64,000 nt of DNA. Origin: Maylandia zebra. Lineage: Eukaryota; Chordata; Actinopteri; Cichliformes; Cichlidae. Both the position numbers and the translations under genes were made by a program. The DNA lies in assembly GCF_041146795.1 (NCBI RefSeq), contig NC_135169.1, positions 13,099,585 to 13,163,584 on the forward strand, written 5' to 3'. Positions 21,690 to 34,500 of this stretch are shown here, in pieces; the stretch's first letter is position 1; the number at the start of each line of letters is the position of its first letter. The notes beneath the pieces were generated by a model, which worked only from the letters and a program-made list of their open reading frames with translations, was not told the DNA's origin and ran no database searches.

Positions 21690-23729
21690 CTGAATGAGAG
21701 AAAAAAGAGAAAGGCAATATTGACTTCTAACCCAGCCAACCACAGTGTGAAAACCTAGAGTGAGAAAGCCATGAGTACCCAAACCCCCTGCTGAATGGAA
21801 ATAGTGAGTTTACATTTGACACCATTACATCAGTTTATCTTAAAACAATTTGTAAAAATATGGCAAATTTCACTGTTTTGGGTGATATACTCAAAGTCCA
21901 GCATGCTGCAGGCATGTCCCCATTTTTACAAACACAAAAGCTATGAAGTTTCAACAAGGGGATTGTAAGAGCCAATTAAAGGTTAATTTTATTTGTACTG
22001 GTAAAATGATTAGAGGAGAAATATATATGTTTGATGTTAAGAATATAATTCTAGTTGATTTTAAAATACTATTTGTTAAATGTATAGAATATAGAAGTGC
22101 AACATTCTAATGCGCTTTTTAGTATTTTGGGCTTCCGGCGCACTGTAGTTACGTAGTTGAGGAGTTGGATAAGCTGGAAGCAACACAGTTTTTTGACCGA
22201 GTCTTGCCATGTAAACTAAAAGTGTCAATAAACATATTGTTTAGAAGAAGGATGCTTGGACTAGCTCGCGTTTCAATGCATGTTGCCGGACTGACTCCTA
22301 ACGGCGGTACAGAAGAGTGAAATAGAGACGGAGTGCCGCCACTACAGGGATTAAAAACCCAAGCAAAAGTCATTTGATACATTTCCACATCTTCAGCTGA
22401 TATCCATCCACAACATTATTAAAAAAAACAAACCCTGCCATTACTTAGTTTGAGTTCTTTTTTCACCCAACACAGACTTGATGTGTTTACTGTAGGTGTG
22501 CAGGCGCCACTTATAGCCTCATTTTGAGCAAGCAAACCCTGACTGGGACTCTGAATAGGAGTTAGTTTACCATTGGGGAACAGTTTGTTTTAATAGATTA
22601 CGAAATAAGTAATCCTTCTTATAATCCTACTGCTAGTTCGAGACAACTGAACCCAATAAAATCAACTATCATTGTGTTAAAGTGTATTGAATTATTATAA
22701 GTGTCTCCACATAGATGTTTTTTCATCAAGCAAGAAGTCTTCTGGAGATAAAAAAAAAGGCCTACACAAGCTGCCTACAGCTCAGCTTCAAACCAGATTC
22801 TTACAGGACACTTCACTGGTTTGAACGATGGAGGGATGCCTCAATTGTTTTGCATTTTGCATTTAGATTTTACAGCTCAAAGTGAAAAAAGAAAAACAAA
22901 AGTAAAAGTAGTATTCGTACTATGTTTATTTTACCAGTGGTGTATTAGAAATAATGAACGCCAAAGCAGCTAAATGCACCCTTTAAATGAATTGACTCAA
23001 TTTTATGAGCAATTAAATTCCCAAATAAAACGAATGTTTTTACCAGGAAAATAATACATGTGTGGAATATGTGATACAAGTAGCGGAGGTCATGGCTTTT
23101 TCCTTTGAAATACTGTATCACACACAAAATTCAAGACTCACATATAATTATATTATACAGATACACATAAATTTTTAGGACTTTAGCCCAAAACTCCTGA
23201 AAATGTACTTTTGTGTTGGCTAGGAGGAAGGCACGACTCGTTGGTGTTTTGAAAGCACATATTCTACTTTTTACAATTAACATAAAAATAAATATTTTAG
23301 TATGAAAGCTCAGATTCTAAATATCTTGAATCATCATGTTGACGTATGTAGAAATATCCTCAGGGGTTATTTATTCCTCCATAACTATGATCATATTAAT
23401 CATTAATAATCATTAGTAAACTCCAGACATGGACACCAGAATTCCAATGAATTTCATTTCACCTCTGCAAAGAAATCAGTCGTGAATTCAATGAGTTGCG
23501 ATTTTTTTTTTCTGGATGTGTGTGTTCAATGAGGCCTTTGAACAATACAGCGGCTGGTGGCGCAATTCCAAAGAACTTCTTTTTAAAAAGTTTGTTGCTG
23601 TGTGATACTGCTGCTGCCTATCTTGCCCAGGTCTCCCTTGAAAAGGAAATTTTTAATCTCAATAGAATAAAAAAAAGGTTCGGGCTAGGCCCAAAGTCAT
23701 TTTCCATATCAGAAAATAGTTTAACTCAC
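21690..23729. other. Intron 1 of V-set gene 1
   Basis: Non-coding. It matches intron 1 of gene 2 at scattered sites (for example CCAGCATGCTGCAGGCATGT at 21899 versus CCAGCATCCTGCAGGCCCCT at 46880, and GATATCCATCCA near 22399 versus AATATCCATCCA near 47030), so it is diverged at an ordinary paralog level. A solo LTR is inserted at 21964-22346. Confidence 0.65.
21964..22346 (+). mobile_element. Solo LTR with 5-bp target duplication
   Basis: Begins TGTAAGAGCCAATTAAAGG and ends GTGCCGCCACTACA. It is flanked by GGGAT at 21959-21963 and 22347-22351. An AATAAA lies at about 22228. The TG...CA ends and exact 5-bp duplication mark a solo LTR of an endogenous LTR element. Gene 2 lacks it at the same intron position. 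Confidence 0.75.
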
Positions 23730-23802
23730 CGCCGGAGGAAGAAGGGATGAAAATGGCCAGTAAAATCAACCGGAGCCAGAATGAAGACGTTGCATCAGAC
23801 AT
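23730..23802 (-). CDS. V-set gene 1, signal-peptide exon
   Basis: Minus-strand ATG at 23802; 24 codons plus one base up to donor GTGAGT, so phase 1, matching the V exon. It reads MSDATSSFWLRLILLAIFI then PSSSG: a basic residue, a hydrophobic core and small residues, as in a cleavable signal peptide. The joint with the V exon gives GAC (D) before RINVT. Confidence 0.8.
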
Positions 23803-24427
23803 TTCAGCTGTTCGAAAAACTAAACGGAATAAAATATTAATGATTAAATTGAATCTACCGAGTCAAATTAGTTCAAACTTAAACGTAAAAATGTTCAAAG
23901 TTTTTGGTCATCTCCTTTCATTTAAATACAGTTTTTCCAAAGAAACACCTGAAGAAACAACAGCTCGCACCGTATGACATTAACATAAAGTATACGGCAT
24001 GCAGGAAGCATGAGGTAAACATCGATACGTAAAATTACTGACACAGAGTTTCTCATCATCCTGTGAAGTCAAATTAAAGCTGTCATTAAAGCAAGAACAA
24101 ACCTGGAGTCGACATGTAATCGAGATTGTAAAATTCCACAGTAACACAACGCGTTACTTCCGCGAACACTTAGGTGCGCTCAGCCTCTTTACCTTTAGGG
24201 ATCACGTGATTTCTTGTAGCTGTGACAACCACTGCTACCAGGTAGACACGTAAACGCATTTTTTTTTTTTTTTTTGTTTTGCTGTTGTTGTTTAATCTTA
24301 CAATAAAAATCAATGTATCTCCAGTTTGAGGTCAATCATATTTTTTTTAATGAAAAACAAACTTGTGTTTCACAATCTAATCATTCCACCTGTAGTGCGT
24401 ATACACCTGTAGCGCTATACTCTAAAC
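23803..24427 (-). promoter_or_regulatory. Probable promoter region of V-set gene 1
   Basis: The flank upstream of the start codon resembles the gene 2 flank: ATCACGTGATTTCTTGTAG near 24200 versus GCTCGTGATTTTCTTGTAGG near 47922. It contains a CACGTG E-box. The heat-shock-element-like array of genes 2 and 3 was not found here. Confidence 0.4.
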
Positions 24428-24747
24428 CAGCGGTCCCCAACCCCCGGGCCTCGGACCGGTACCGGTCCCGGTCCGTGAGTCGTTTGGTACCGGGCCGCGA
24501 GAGTTGAGTCTCAGGTATGAAATGTATGGTTTTCGGGGTTTTTATCGGTTTTCAGCGTTATTTTGTTATCGTTTTTATTGTTAACTCGGTTTTCCTGGGT
24601 CTTTTCACGTGTGTTATGAATAAATCTTCTTTTTTTCGGTACCGGTACTAGTTTTATTTTGTTATCCGCGACACCTTAAAGGCCGGTCCGTGAAAATATT
24701 GTCGGGCATAAACCGGTCCGTGGCGCAAAAAAGGTTGGGGACCGCTG
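24428..24747. mobile_element. hAT-type MITE with 8-bp target duplication
   Basis: Starts CAGCGGTCCCCAACC and ends GGTTGGGGACCGCTG. It is flanked by CTCTAAAC (24420-24427) and ATCTAAAC (24748-24755), an 8-bp duplication with one change. The inner sequence is rich in ACCGGTAC-type palindromes. Non-autonomous. Confidence 0.85.
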
Positions 24748-24845
24748 ATCTAAACCAATCAGAAACCACATTTAACTTGATGTTTGGCAGTGAAATTCGT
24801 TCAAAAGTGAAGATAAAAAAATAATTGTAAAAAAAATAGTTGTCG

Positions 24846-25666
24846 TGTCATCCAGGGAAGGACGGATGTTGTTTTGCTTTGCTGTGTTTTAATGTGAAGT
24901 GCTTATCTATTTTTTATATTGCATGTTTTGGTTATACCGTCAATCTGTTCTGGAGAGACTCCGCCATTTTCCCGTTTTACTAATTGGACACACCTGAGAG
25001 GAAAGGAGGGAGTGGTAATTTACACAGTGTGCTCAGTGACACATAACGCTGGTGGAGCTTGGCGTTAAGGGGGGAGGAAGATACAGCGCCAGCGACCAAG
25101 GACGCAGAGCGAGCGGTCCGACTGCTGCAGCAACAGGAGGCCAGATTACGCGTCTGCGGGAAATTAGAGACGGCGGGCCGGGCCGGTACCGATTGGCGGT
25201 TACAAAGAAACGGTGGGCAGAGTTGAGAGCTCTGCCCACCCGGGGTAAGTCTTTTGACTTGTCCCCTTTAATGAATCGTAGCTGCCTAAAAGAGTAGTGA
25301 CTGCCGCTGCCTTTCTTTCTTTAGCGCACCGGGGCGCAGAACGCGGAGAGGAAGGCGAAGACGCCGCCGGGTTTCCCTTCTGCACCGCTTCACTGGATTT
25401 TTAATTCTTAGTGACTTTTATACCGTGGCGGACGCCACTGGACTTTCAATGTTGTGTTTTATTGATTTTTATTGTGTTGTCCCCTGGCCAGGGCTGGTTT
25501 AATTCATTTTACATTTTTAGCTGTTTAAATATAATAAATTATATTATAATTATACAGTCTTTAATTCGTGTACTTTCCCTTGGCGGCTCCACTGCTCTGT
25601 CCGTTTGGAGGAAGGTTTCCCTCCTTTAAAAACACTGTGGAATAACATCACCTTCGCTCCGTTACA
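24846..25666. mobile_element. Solo LTR, Ty3/gypsy-like
   Basis: Begins TGTCATCCAGGG and ends CGCTCCGTTACA, with GTCG at both flanks (24842-24845 and 25667-25670). The reverse complement starts TGTAACGGAGCG, typical of fish gypsy LTRs. The middle (25040-25390) is GC- and CpG-rich. No internal gag/pol was seen, so this is a solo LTR. Confidence 0.65.
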
Positions 25667-26719
25667 GTCGAAAAAAGTATGTTCTCACAAAAGTTAAACA
25701 TAAAACAATCATACAAAATATACCAATAAAGTAAAAAATACATTATGATTAGACAGAGAGGAGATGGCTAATAAACATCTTAGACTCTTTAAACATCTTG
25801 ATTAAAGAAACTCACTTCAGCGACTTCAGTTTAATAAGGTTAAACTCATTCAGTCAATAATGTATTCACGGTTCACTTAAAATAAATAAAATCTGCATTT
25901 ATAGTACTGAGCAAATTTGTTAGGCCACTTTTTAAAAAAAAAAAAAATCAAAGATAATTTAGAAGTGAAAGAAAAATTATTTTCAATTCAAGTTCATAAT
26001 ATACTTAATTATAAATCACAATCTGAATTGTCGTTTTATATTTAGATTTACTGTTCAAGAATGCAAATACATGTATACAGTGTAATTCGTCATCTTCATC
26101 AAAAATAAATAATAATAATGATATAATTTTTTTACTATTTTTTTTCTGCTTCCTTTTTAAAACGGTAAATTTGAAAATTCTTAAATAACAACAGCAAATA
26201 TATTTTCACATTAAATATATCACTGATCAAAGGCCTTGTGCACACTGGTGGCTTAACCTTTGCAGAAACATAACTGTTACAAAGTCCTTGCCCGGTCATG
26301 CATTCACTGCATTGGAGGAGCAATGACTGTAACTTTATACAGTCATTGGGGAGGAGCATGATTCCCACAGGGGACATTAGCCAATCAGAGTGCGCAGAGT
26401 TGCATTTTTCTATGGCAATTGAGAGCGTAGTTGTAGAGTAGCGCTGCTGAGGGTAATTTATGGACTTGAACTGAATTGGACTAATGCTGGCAAGTGTGCG
26501 TTCATAGAACCAGTAACATTGGGAACATTTTTTTTCTGTTGCAGTTAATGTACCAATGTAGACACCTGTTACTTGTGTGTCAGTAGATATGCTGTAAAGT
26601 AGGTAGTAGTGTGGCTTCACAGGATATCCCTCGTTTCTAAGTTGTTTCAATTGTTGTGGAGCAGGGGCGATTCTAGGATCAGAGTTTTGGGGGTGCTGAG
26701 CAGGTGCATTTCAACCACT
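25667..26719. other. AT-rich non-coding DNA
   Basis: No recognised gene. A 171-codon minus-strand frame at 26135-26650 has no domain I can name and no splice or start support. A short string GCAGGGGCGATTCTAGG near 26662 looks like a repeat end. Confidence 0.4.
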
Positions 26720-26734
26720 GTGATGATGATGATG

Positions 26735-26785
<51 letters not shown>
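26720..26785. repeat. TGA/TAA trinucleotide microsatellite
   Basis: A few GAT repeats followed by about 18 ATA repeats. Confidence 0.9.
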
Positions 26786-27096
26786 GTAACATTAGGAGGG
26801 CAAGAGAGTTCTAAAGCATTCTCAAATATATTATTATGATATATGGATGCAATTACAATAACCTAAATAAAATATAAGCAAAGCTTCCTCTTGTTTTTGG
26901 TGGAAGATGATGTCTCAGGCGTTTCCAGTTACTGAGGCAGGAATGCATAGCAATGCACTTACAACATACTAGGTCATTCAAACCTGTTGATCCTGTTTCT
27001 GGAATCTCAGAATATCTAAAGCTTTCCTTCTTTTGTTCTCTCTCATACCTGTAAAACATTCACATGCATTCACTGACACTTTGTCTATGGGGAGAA

Positions 27097-28749
27097 ATGG
27101 CACAGAAAGGATTTAAGATTGCTGGTGACAAACTCTCCTGCGCAATCTGTTTGGATCTACTGAAGGATCCTGTGACTATTCCCTGTGGACACAACTACTG
27201 CAGGGACTGTATTAAAATTCACTGGGATGGACAGGATCAGAAGCACATCCACAGCTGTCCTCAGTGTAGACAGACCTTCATACCGAGGCCTGCTCTGGTG
27301 AAAAACACCATGTTAGCAGAGTTGGTGGAGGAAGTGAAGCAGACTGGACTGTATGCTGCTCCTGCTGATCACTGCTATGCTGGACCTGAAGATGTAGCCT
27401 GTGATGTTTGTCATGGGAGAAAGCTGAAAGCCTTCAAGTCGTGTCTGCACTGTGTGGTCTCTTATTGTAAACACCATCTCCAGCCTCATAGTGATGTAGA
27501 TGGATTAAAGAAACACAAACTGGTCAACCCATTCAAGAAGCTTCAGGAGAACATGTGCCCTCACCACAGTGAGGTAATGAAGATTTTCTGTAGCACTGAT
27601 CAGCAGTGTATCTGTTATTTGTGCTCCATGGGTGAACATAAAGGCCACGACACAGTCCCAGCTTCAACAGAAAGAACTGAAAAGCAGAAAGAGCTGAAGC
27701 CGTGTCGTGAAAAAATTCAACAGAGAAGAACATGTTAAGGTGTTTCTGCAGGAAATGGAAGCCATTAATGAGTCTGCTGATAAAGCTGTGAGGGACACTA
27801 ACAAGACACTTCAACAACTATTCCTTCTCATCAAGGAAAACATTTCTGATATCCAGCAACAGATCAGATCCCAACAGAGAACTGAAGTAAATCGAGCCAA
27901 AGAGGTTCTGGAAAAACTGCAGGAAGAGCTCAGGGAACTGAAAAGGAAAGAGGCTGAACTGGAACAGCTCTCTCACACAGAGGATAACACTCAGTTTCTA
28001 CACATGTTCCCTTTGTTCTCAAATTTTACTGAATGTACAGAGGTATCCTGCACTAAACGTCATCCTCTGCTGTACTTTGATGATGTGCCGGCTGCTGTAT
28101 TAGAGGTGAAAAATAAACTACAGGACGATCTTCAGGAAGGATGGCAAAAAGTTTCCCGCACAGTGACTGATGTAGACGTGTTGCTACCTCAGCCAGAGCC
28201 ACAAACCAGAGCGGAATTCTTGAAGTTTTCAACTCAGCTCACACTGGATCCAGACACTGTAAACATGCGGCTGTTATTATCTGAAGAGAACAGAAGGGCA
28301 ACATTTGTGAGTAAAAAACAGGCATATCCAGGTCACCCTGAAAGATTCATGAACAGGTCTCAGGTCCTGAGCAGAGAAAGTCTGACTGGACGTCACTACT
28401 GGGAGGTACTGTGGAGCGGGTTTGGTATTTACATAGCAGTCGCATGCAAAAGCATAAGCAGAACTGGAGATGAAAGTGAATTTGGAAATAATGATAAGTC
28501 CTGGGCGTTAAGGTGTTCTTCTATTGAGTATGAATTAAGTCATAAAAGAGTATTGGAATTTTTTCAGGTCCTCAGTCCTCCATAATTGGAGTGTACCTGG
28601 ATCACAGAGCAGGTATTCTGTCCTTCTACAGTGTCTCTGACACCATGACTCTCATTCACAGAGTCCAGACAACATTCACTCAGCCGCTCTATGTTGGACT
28701 GAGGGCTTATCATTTCTTAGGATCAGACTCCTCTGCTGTGTTTGTTTGA
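27097..28749 (+). pseudogene. TRIM-family E3 ligase gene, intronless, two frameshifts
   Basis: ATG at 27097 opens with [18 protein letters not shown]. The RING finger has C15, C18, C30, H32, C35, C38, C54 and C57 ([17 protein letters not shown]). Next come a B-box-like CDVCHGRK region, a B-box 2 ([12 protein letters not shown] to HKGHD), a coiled coil (about 27740-27980) and PRY-SPRY (LTLDPDTVNMRLLLSEENRR, SRESLTGRHYWEV, GVYLDHRAGILSFYSVSDTM). The layout matches fish TRIM16/TRIM25-like ubiquitin ligases, which often act in innate immunity. The frame changes near 27715-27730 (after REKIQQR) and again near 28545 (after LSHK), and ends at TGA 28747-28749. All domains are present if the two shifts are ignored, so it is either a young pseudogene or two sequencing errors. 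Confidence 0.82.
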
Positions 28750-28858
28750 GTTTGAGTATGCAGAATGAAGTAATTACTTTTTGTGCTTTTCTTGTGCGTT
28801 TTTTGAAATTAACCCTTGGTTGGTTGCACCCTTGAATGTTAAAGAGGACATGGTAAAA

Positions 28859-29163
28859 ATGGTAAATGGCCTGTATTTGTATAGCACTTTACTTAGTCCC
28901 TATTGACCCCAAAGCGCTTTACTTTGTGAATGACTACGTTCAGTCACTATTGATGGCAGCTACATTATAGCCACAGCCACCCTGGGGCGCACTGACAGAG
29001 GCGAGGCTGCCAGGCACTGGCACCACCGGGCCCTCTGACCACCACCAGTAGGCAACGGGTGAAGTGTCTTGCCAAAGAACACAATGACGGAGACTGTAGG
29101 AGCCGGGGCTCGAACCGGCAACCTTCAAGACGACTTGCCAACGCTTGAGCCACGATCACTCCA
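28859..29163 (+). repeat. Interspersed repeat starting GGTAAATGGCCTGTATTTG
   Basis: Full-length-looking copy of a common fish repeat: GGTAAATGGCCTGTATTTGT, then TGGGGCGCACTGACAGAGGC and GGGGCTCGAACCGGCAACCT. A fragment lies at 3376-3430. The class (SINE or DNA element) is not certain from sequence alone. Confidence 0.65.
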
Positions 29164-30899
29164 TGGAGAAAACACATTTGCATGCATAAATAAATGTAAT
29201 AAAATAATTAACAAAAATGTCATGCTTTGACCAGAGATTGTAAATTGAAAAATTTACATTTTATTTTCTGTATCTTTTGAAAAATATTTTGCTCATCATT
29301 ATAGTTTGTCATAGATGAAATGCATTTCATTTTATTTTGTTAAATTTTTAACTCATAAATATTTTCATAAAATGCTGTAGTAATGTATCCACAAGTTGAT
29401 CACCAGTTATCAAATAAATTTGCTTTAAAAATGTATGTTTATTAAATGAAGTATCTGTGTCTGTTTATTTATAAACATGAGTATTTTGTTCCATGTTTTG
29501 AATAACCAGTGGAGTTTTGTTGTTTCATTTTCTTAATTCATGCTTTTAGTTGCTCCATAGCGTAGTGGTTTTTCTTGTTTGGCGAATGCATAGAAATGCA
29601 ATGGAGCCTAAACTTTTCTTAAATGCTCATTTCTGATTCTTGGCTGAAATCCCTTTGCTGGCAATAACAGTCTTAAATTCATGAGCATCACCAGATGCTG
29701 GATTTCCTCCATTTTAATGCTCTGCCAGGCCTTTACTGCAGTGGCGTTCAGCTTTCTGTCTATAACAAGTGAAATGCATGCTCAGCTGGGTAAAGATCAG
29801 CTGACTGACTTGGCCATTTAACAATATTCCACTGCATCCGCATCTCCTCTGGTGTGCCACCACAGACCACGCTCTGCCACAGGGATAGTTTTTGTGCCTA
29901 TGCATATGTCTTTCACTTTGGTTCGGCCCAGGCGGGTCCAGTAAAGACACATTCTTCTTCATTCACAGCTGGGTGCAGGTTTCTCCAAACTTAAAAACAA
30001 TATCTTTGCACAATGACTTAAACTAGCACCATTGGAGAATAAACTCCTGGGTTGCTTTGACTGTATGTTTTGGGCCATTGTCCATCTGTGTTTCAAACAG
30101 TTTTTATAACTTCCCACCAATATTTGACATCTGCATGAGCTAAATAGTCTCAATAAAGAAATGAATTGATTTGTCCACCTATTTTTAATCCTGGCATAAA
30201 TCGCAAATCATTATTTGAGAATTTAATTCCCCCCCAAAGAGGGTAGCATTCCACATTGTTGCCTTTCATCAGAAATAGTACTTAGAGCTCTGCCCAAATA
30301 CTTCATACCAAATACAAAGAGATGACATTGACCCATGCTCTCATTTCTTTTAAATGCTGTTTGACAAACTTGAAGGCCTGATTGGTTCCTCTTTTTTTGA
30401 CTCGTGGACTTCTGAGGCTCTGTTAGAGTGTGACTGTCTGCTTGATGGTGATTTCCCTAATCAATGAGCTATTTGCCCTTTTTGTTCTTTTTCACAAATG
30501 AACTTTACAGGTTTTTTATACCGTGGTCGTTGTCTCAGTTTTACCATTATGGCCTTTTCTGGATTGTAAAAGACCCGGCGACATGTTGATGCTTTTCAGC
30601 ATCTTTAAAAAGTGTATTAACCACAGTTGCTATTACAAACACACAAACAGTTGTAGCTCTACATCCAGCCGCACACATCACCACCAACCATAACAAACAC
30701 AGACAGACAGCACAGCTTTTTATGTCGGTGAGGCGTCTGAACCTATACTGAAGTGTTTTTATATATGAGAATCACCATATTAAGCATGTAACTTATGTAG
30801 TTATAAGATTAAGTTATAAGATTGTGCCACTTGCTGCGTAAAATTTAATAATTAGGATTAGTGCGATATTTAACCATGTCATGACCTATTGTGATAAGC
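29164..30899. other. Non-coding; possible unclassified repeat at 29.6-30.5 kb
   Basis: No open frame with a recognisable domain. The block 29610-30500 has the even base composition of an old inserted sequence, but no ends or coding match were found. Confidence 0.35.
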
Positions 30900-31500
30900 C
30901 AAAGGGTAGCCGGTGTCCTGACTGGCCTCTGGCCAGGACCTTGGCCACTACCTGACCCTGCAGCTGTGTTTGGTCAACACGTTCTCACTCCCAACTCGTC
31001 AAACGTGTGACGCATGGTCAGGCTCCCTCTGCTGCACTTATGGACGCGCAGGGTACCCCCTCGCGTCGGGAATTGACGTGAAGGGTCCTCCGATTGAAGA
31101 GATTGCCGCGGAAGAGCCTTTTGTCCGTATATTTATATATTTCCGAAATCACATTGTAGTGACGTATACTGAACACAATAAATTATATAATGTAAACAAC
31201 TACCTGAGAAACAGGCAGAACGATACTTTTGTATGGTTTATTGCATTTACGGAGGGAGTGATGTATGCTGGGTAATGGCACAGCTAGCTACTGGGTGACT
31301 TTATTCACCCGCTTCGGCTGTTATCAGTCCATACAATGGGCGTTATTAGCACAAATCTGTCCCATAGATATGGGCCATCTCCTGCTAGATTGTTCAGAAG
31401 GTTGTTCTCATCCATCCAGATGGAGGATCACTAACAGGAGCGTGGGAAGACTCCAGAATCCACTCTGGCTGGAATCCGGTGGATATGCAGTGTGTACAGG
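30900..31500. other. CpG-rich block followed by a possible 5' exon
   Basis: 30990-31110 is CpG-rich (CTCGCGTCGGGAATTGACGT) and looks like a repeat or an island. 31340-31500 ends in GTGTACAG followed by GTAAGA, a good donor, and could be the 5' exon of a plus-strand transcript. No coding frame is supported. Confidence 0.35.
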
Positions 31501-34500
31501 TAAGACCATTTAAACGGACAGCATTTATAGAATGACTATTAAAAGTCAGCGAGTGTCAGTAATGTTAATGTGGTTATGTTAGTAATACACCGAGTGCTAA
31601 TATAACAGCTTTAAGATGCATTTGTAGATGTTATTACGTGTTTTACCGTCTTTATGGTGCTAGCTTAAAGTTACGGTGTAAACGTTAGCTTATATTGTTG
31701 TAAAGCTGTTACTGGTTAAACGATGTTAGCACAGAAATATTAGCTTCTGTCATGACTGATGAAGTTACCAGTTAATAAAGTTTTCAGTAAAGTGTTTAAT
31801 CGCAGCCACAGACTGACAGCAAATATCTCGATTAGCTTCAGTGCATCTGTAATAAATATGTGCAAGTTTCAGTGCTTCGTTTAAACTGTATGATACTTAT
31901 ACTGACCCAGGGTCAGTGTAAACTACAATCCTAGCTGTGTGAACAAAGCCTGGCTGCTTTAATCCTGCATGACAAACCTCAGGATGCAGGTTATTATTAC
32001 TCTTTCCTGCTGGCACACCTGTCACACCTGAGAGTCACTAGAAACTTACAGTGACGTGGACATCATGCAAAGACTGCCAGACTCTGTAATACTGTGAATG
32101 ATCAGTGACTCAGGTTAACACTAAACTTTAAACGGCACCTCTGTGTCTTTGTGTGCTGCATATGCTTAGTTGTGACACTGTTACTGTTCAGTGAATGTTT
32201 CTAAAACTAGATGAACTTACTTTGGATTGTGTGGTAATAATATTAGAGCCTGCAATCTTTCTTACTGAATCTATGAGTCATGTTACCTGAGATTAATTCT
32301 ATGTTTACCTGTCAGCCTGGACGAATGTGCTGTGTGAAGGAAATTAAATTAAATCAGATCTGAACTGCGTACATTTAAGGAACCTGTTCATATTTAATAT
32401 GAACCAGTGATTTTTTGATTGCTGATTCCAAGAGAGTCTTTGTGGAAATCCTGTTTGGCTTTTTGTTATTTTAATTCTCTTCTCTGTTTTCCAGAACAGT
32501 TCTCCACAGTCGCTGTCCACATCGGTCAGTGGCGCCAAGAAGCACTGTGCTAATGTGGGACTCTGACCAGCAACATCCAGACCCAGACAGCGTTTTCTAT
32601 CTCCCAGCTGGAGGTTTTGTTTGTCTGTGACTGGAGAGTCAGATTTTTGTTGAGCTTCACACTTGCAGACCTAAGTCAGTTTGCAGAGATCCCTCCCACC
32701 CTGGCTTTTATGTGCTTGATTTCTTATCTGAAACAGTAATATTTCAGTGACTGCTGCTTGTACCACAGGTTAATACACTCTACTGATCCCTGATGGGAGA
32801 ATCATCAATTTTGGCAACAAAGAAGCCTGGTGGATGTTTGTTTACAGTCTGATGGTGGGACATCATGCTCTGCATCTTCAAAGTTTGCCTCCTCATTATT
32901 TTTCATACCCAGTAATGTGAAGTATGCTTATATCTACTATAACTGAACCAACCTGGTGCTCTTCATTTATGGAGGCTGTTGAGTCTGAATGTTGGATGTT
33001 GTGTATCTCGTGTTCTCTGGGCTTTGTTGTTCTCAGTCTTTTTGCAGGACCAGAAAACAAAACCAGGAGGCGCGTAAATGTTTCTTCTCCATGATGTTTC
33101 TTCAAATGTTTCTTCTGGATGATGATAAGACTGTGACACGGGATGCCACCTTTGGTCTTGTGATGAAGCAAAGTTCAGGAAGAAGTGGGATTAAATGGTA
33201 CCCACATGTGTGCTGCTGAGAAGGATGTACAGGGGCACCTGCAGCCAAATCCAAGCCTCAGGTTAGTTGTAGTTGCAGAACGCTATAGACTGAGACAGCT
33301 GAGGCATCAAATGTTTGATTAAACGGATGAAAAAGAGAAGTTTCTTCCCTATAATTATCACTTCTTAAAATCTGTAGCAACTTCAAGTCTTTCAGCGTGC
33401 TGAGCATGCTCAGAATGTGACAATATATTTGTTCAATATTTAATTTCTTTCAGTTGCAATTGTTAAATAAAAAAAAATAAAAATATATTCTTATAATTTA
33501 GCAAACTAATTTATCAAAAAAATACATATATCTGTATTAGTTTTAATAAATTAATTTGACACCTGTATTGAAAATACCATATTGTATTCATACAGAATCA
33601 GTTTGGTATCATTGTTTGTCTGTTCACTGATTACTGAAACTAAGAGCTGCTTTGATCTGTTTGATCTAAAGTATCCAAAGTTGAGCTCTGATGTTTCTTC
33701 ACCCCTGTGTGTGTGATATGTGATTCCTACATGCTGGCAGAGCAGCAGTTTGTGCTCACAGATGGTGACGGTGTGGAGAGACGGTGGTGTTTCCTCAGAA
33801 GAACCAGCAGAGTCACAAAGGACACCAGTCCATCTCACCACCGTGACTCGCTGACTGATGCTCGTCTGCACTGCACAGAGGAAATCAGCTGACCGAGGTT
33901 TGTCCAGTGACGTGTTATGAATGTATATTTGTTTTATGCTTACAGATGTGTTTTTCTTGACAGAGGCTCTGCAGAGGTTAGACAAAGCGGAGAAAACATG
34001 TGCTTTACATTTTACTGTGATTTATTGAGATATTTGTTGCCTGATGTTCAGCAGGAATGGAGAAATAGAATCAAAGGGAGATGTTTTTGATGTTTTTGTA
34101 ATGATGTAAGTAAATCTTCAATATTATTTATTTGCTTGGTTATATTAGGAGTGTTTCTGAGTGAGGGGGGAGGAGTCATCATCCAGGTAAAGTGACGTAG
34201 ATCAGTGGATACACTTGTCTCCCCTTTAAAGGAGACGATCCAAGTCATCCTTAAATGTTAGTGCTTTCAAATACACAAACATTTTTAAAGGACAGAAATG
34301 AACATCCAACTTTGACTGTAACACAAAATAAATCTTTGCATGTGTGTTTTCAAACTCTCAGATGGGCAGCATATCAGTCTTGGACTGTGTAACCTGCCGG
34401 AGCAGCACTGAATGACCACCACACATGAGCATGTTCCTGCAACATTCAGCATCTGATCCTTCATCTGTGTGCTTCTGCTTTTGGTAAGTAGAGTTACCCA

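Noticed and set aside
26135..26650. 171-codon minus-strand frame
   Set aside because: No recognisable domain, low-complexity lysine/leucine end, no splice or promoter evidence.
29090..29160. tRNA-like GGGGCTCGAACCGG string
   Set aside because: Resembles a B-box, but it belongs to an interspersed repeat and no cloverleaf could be drawn.
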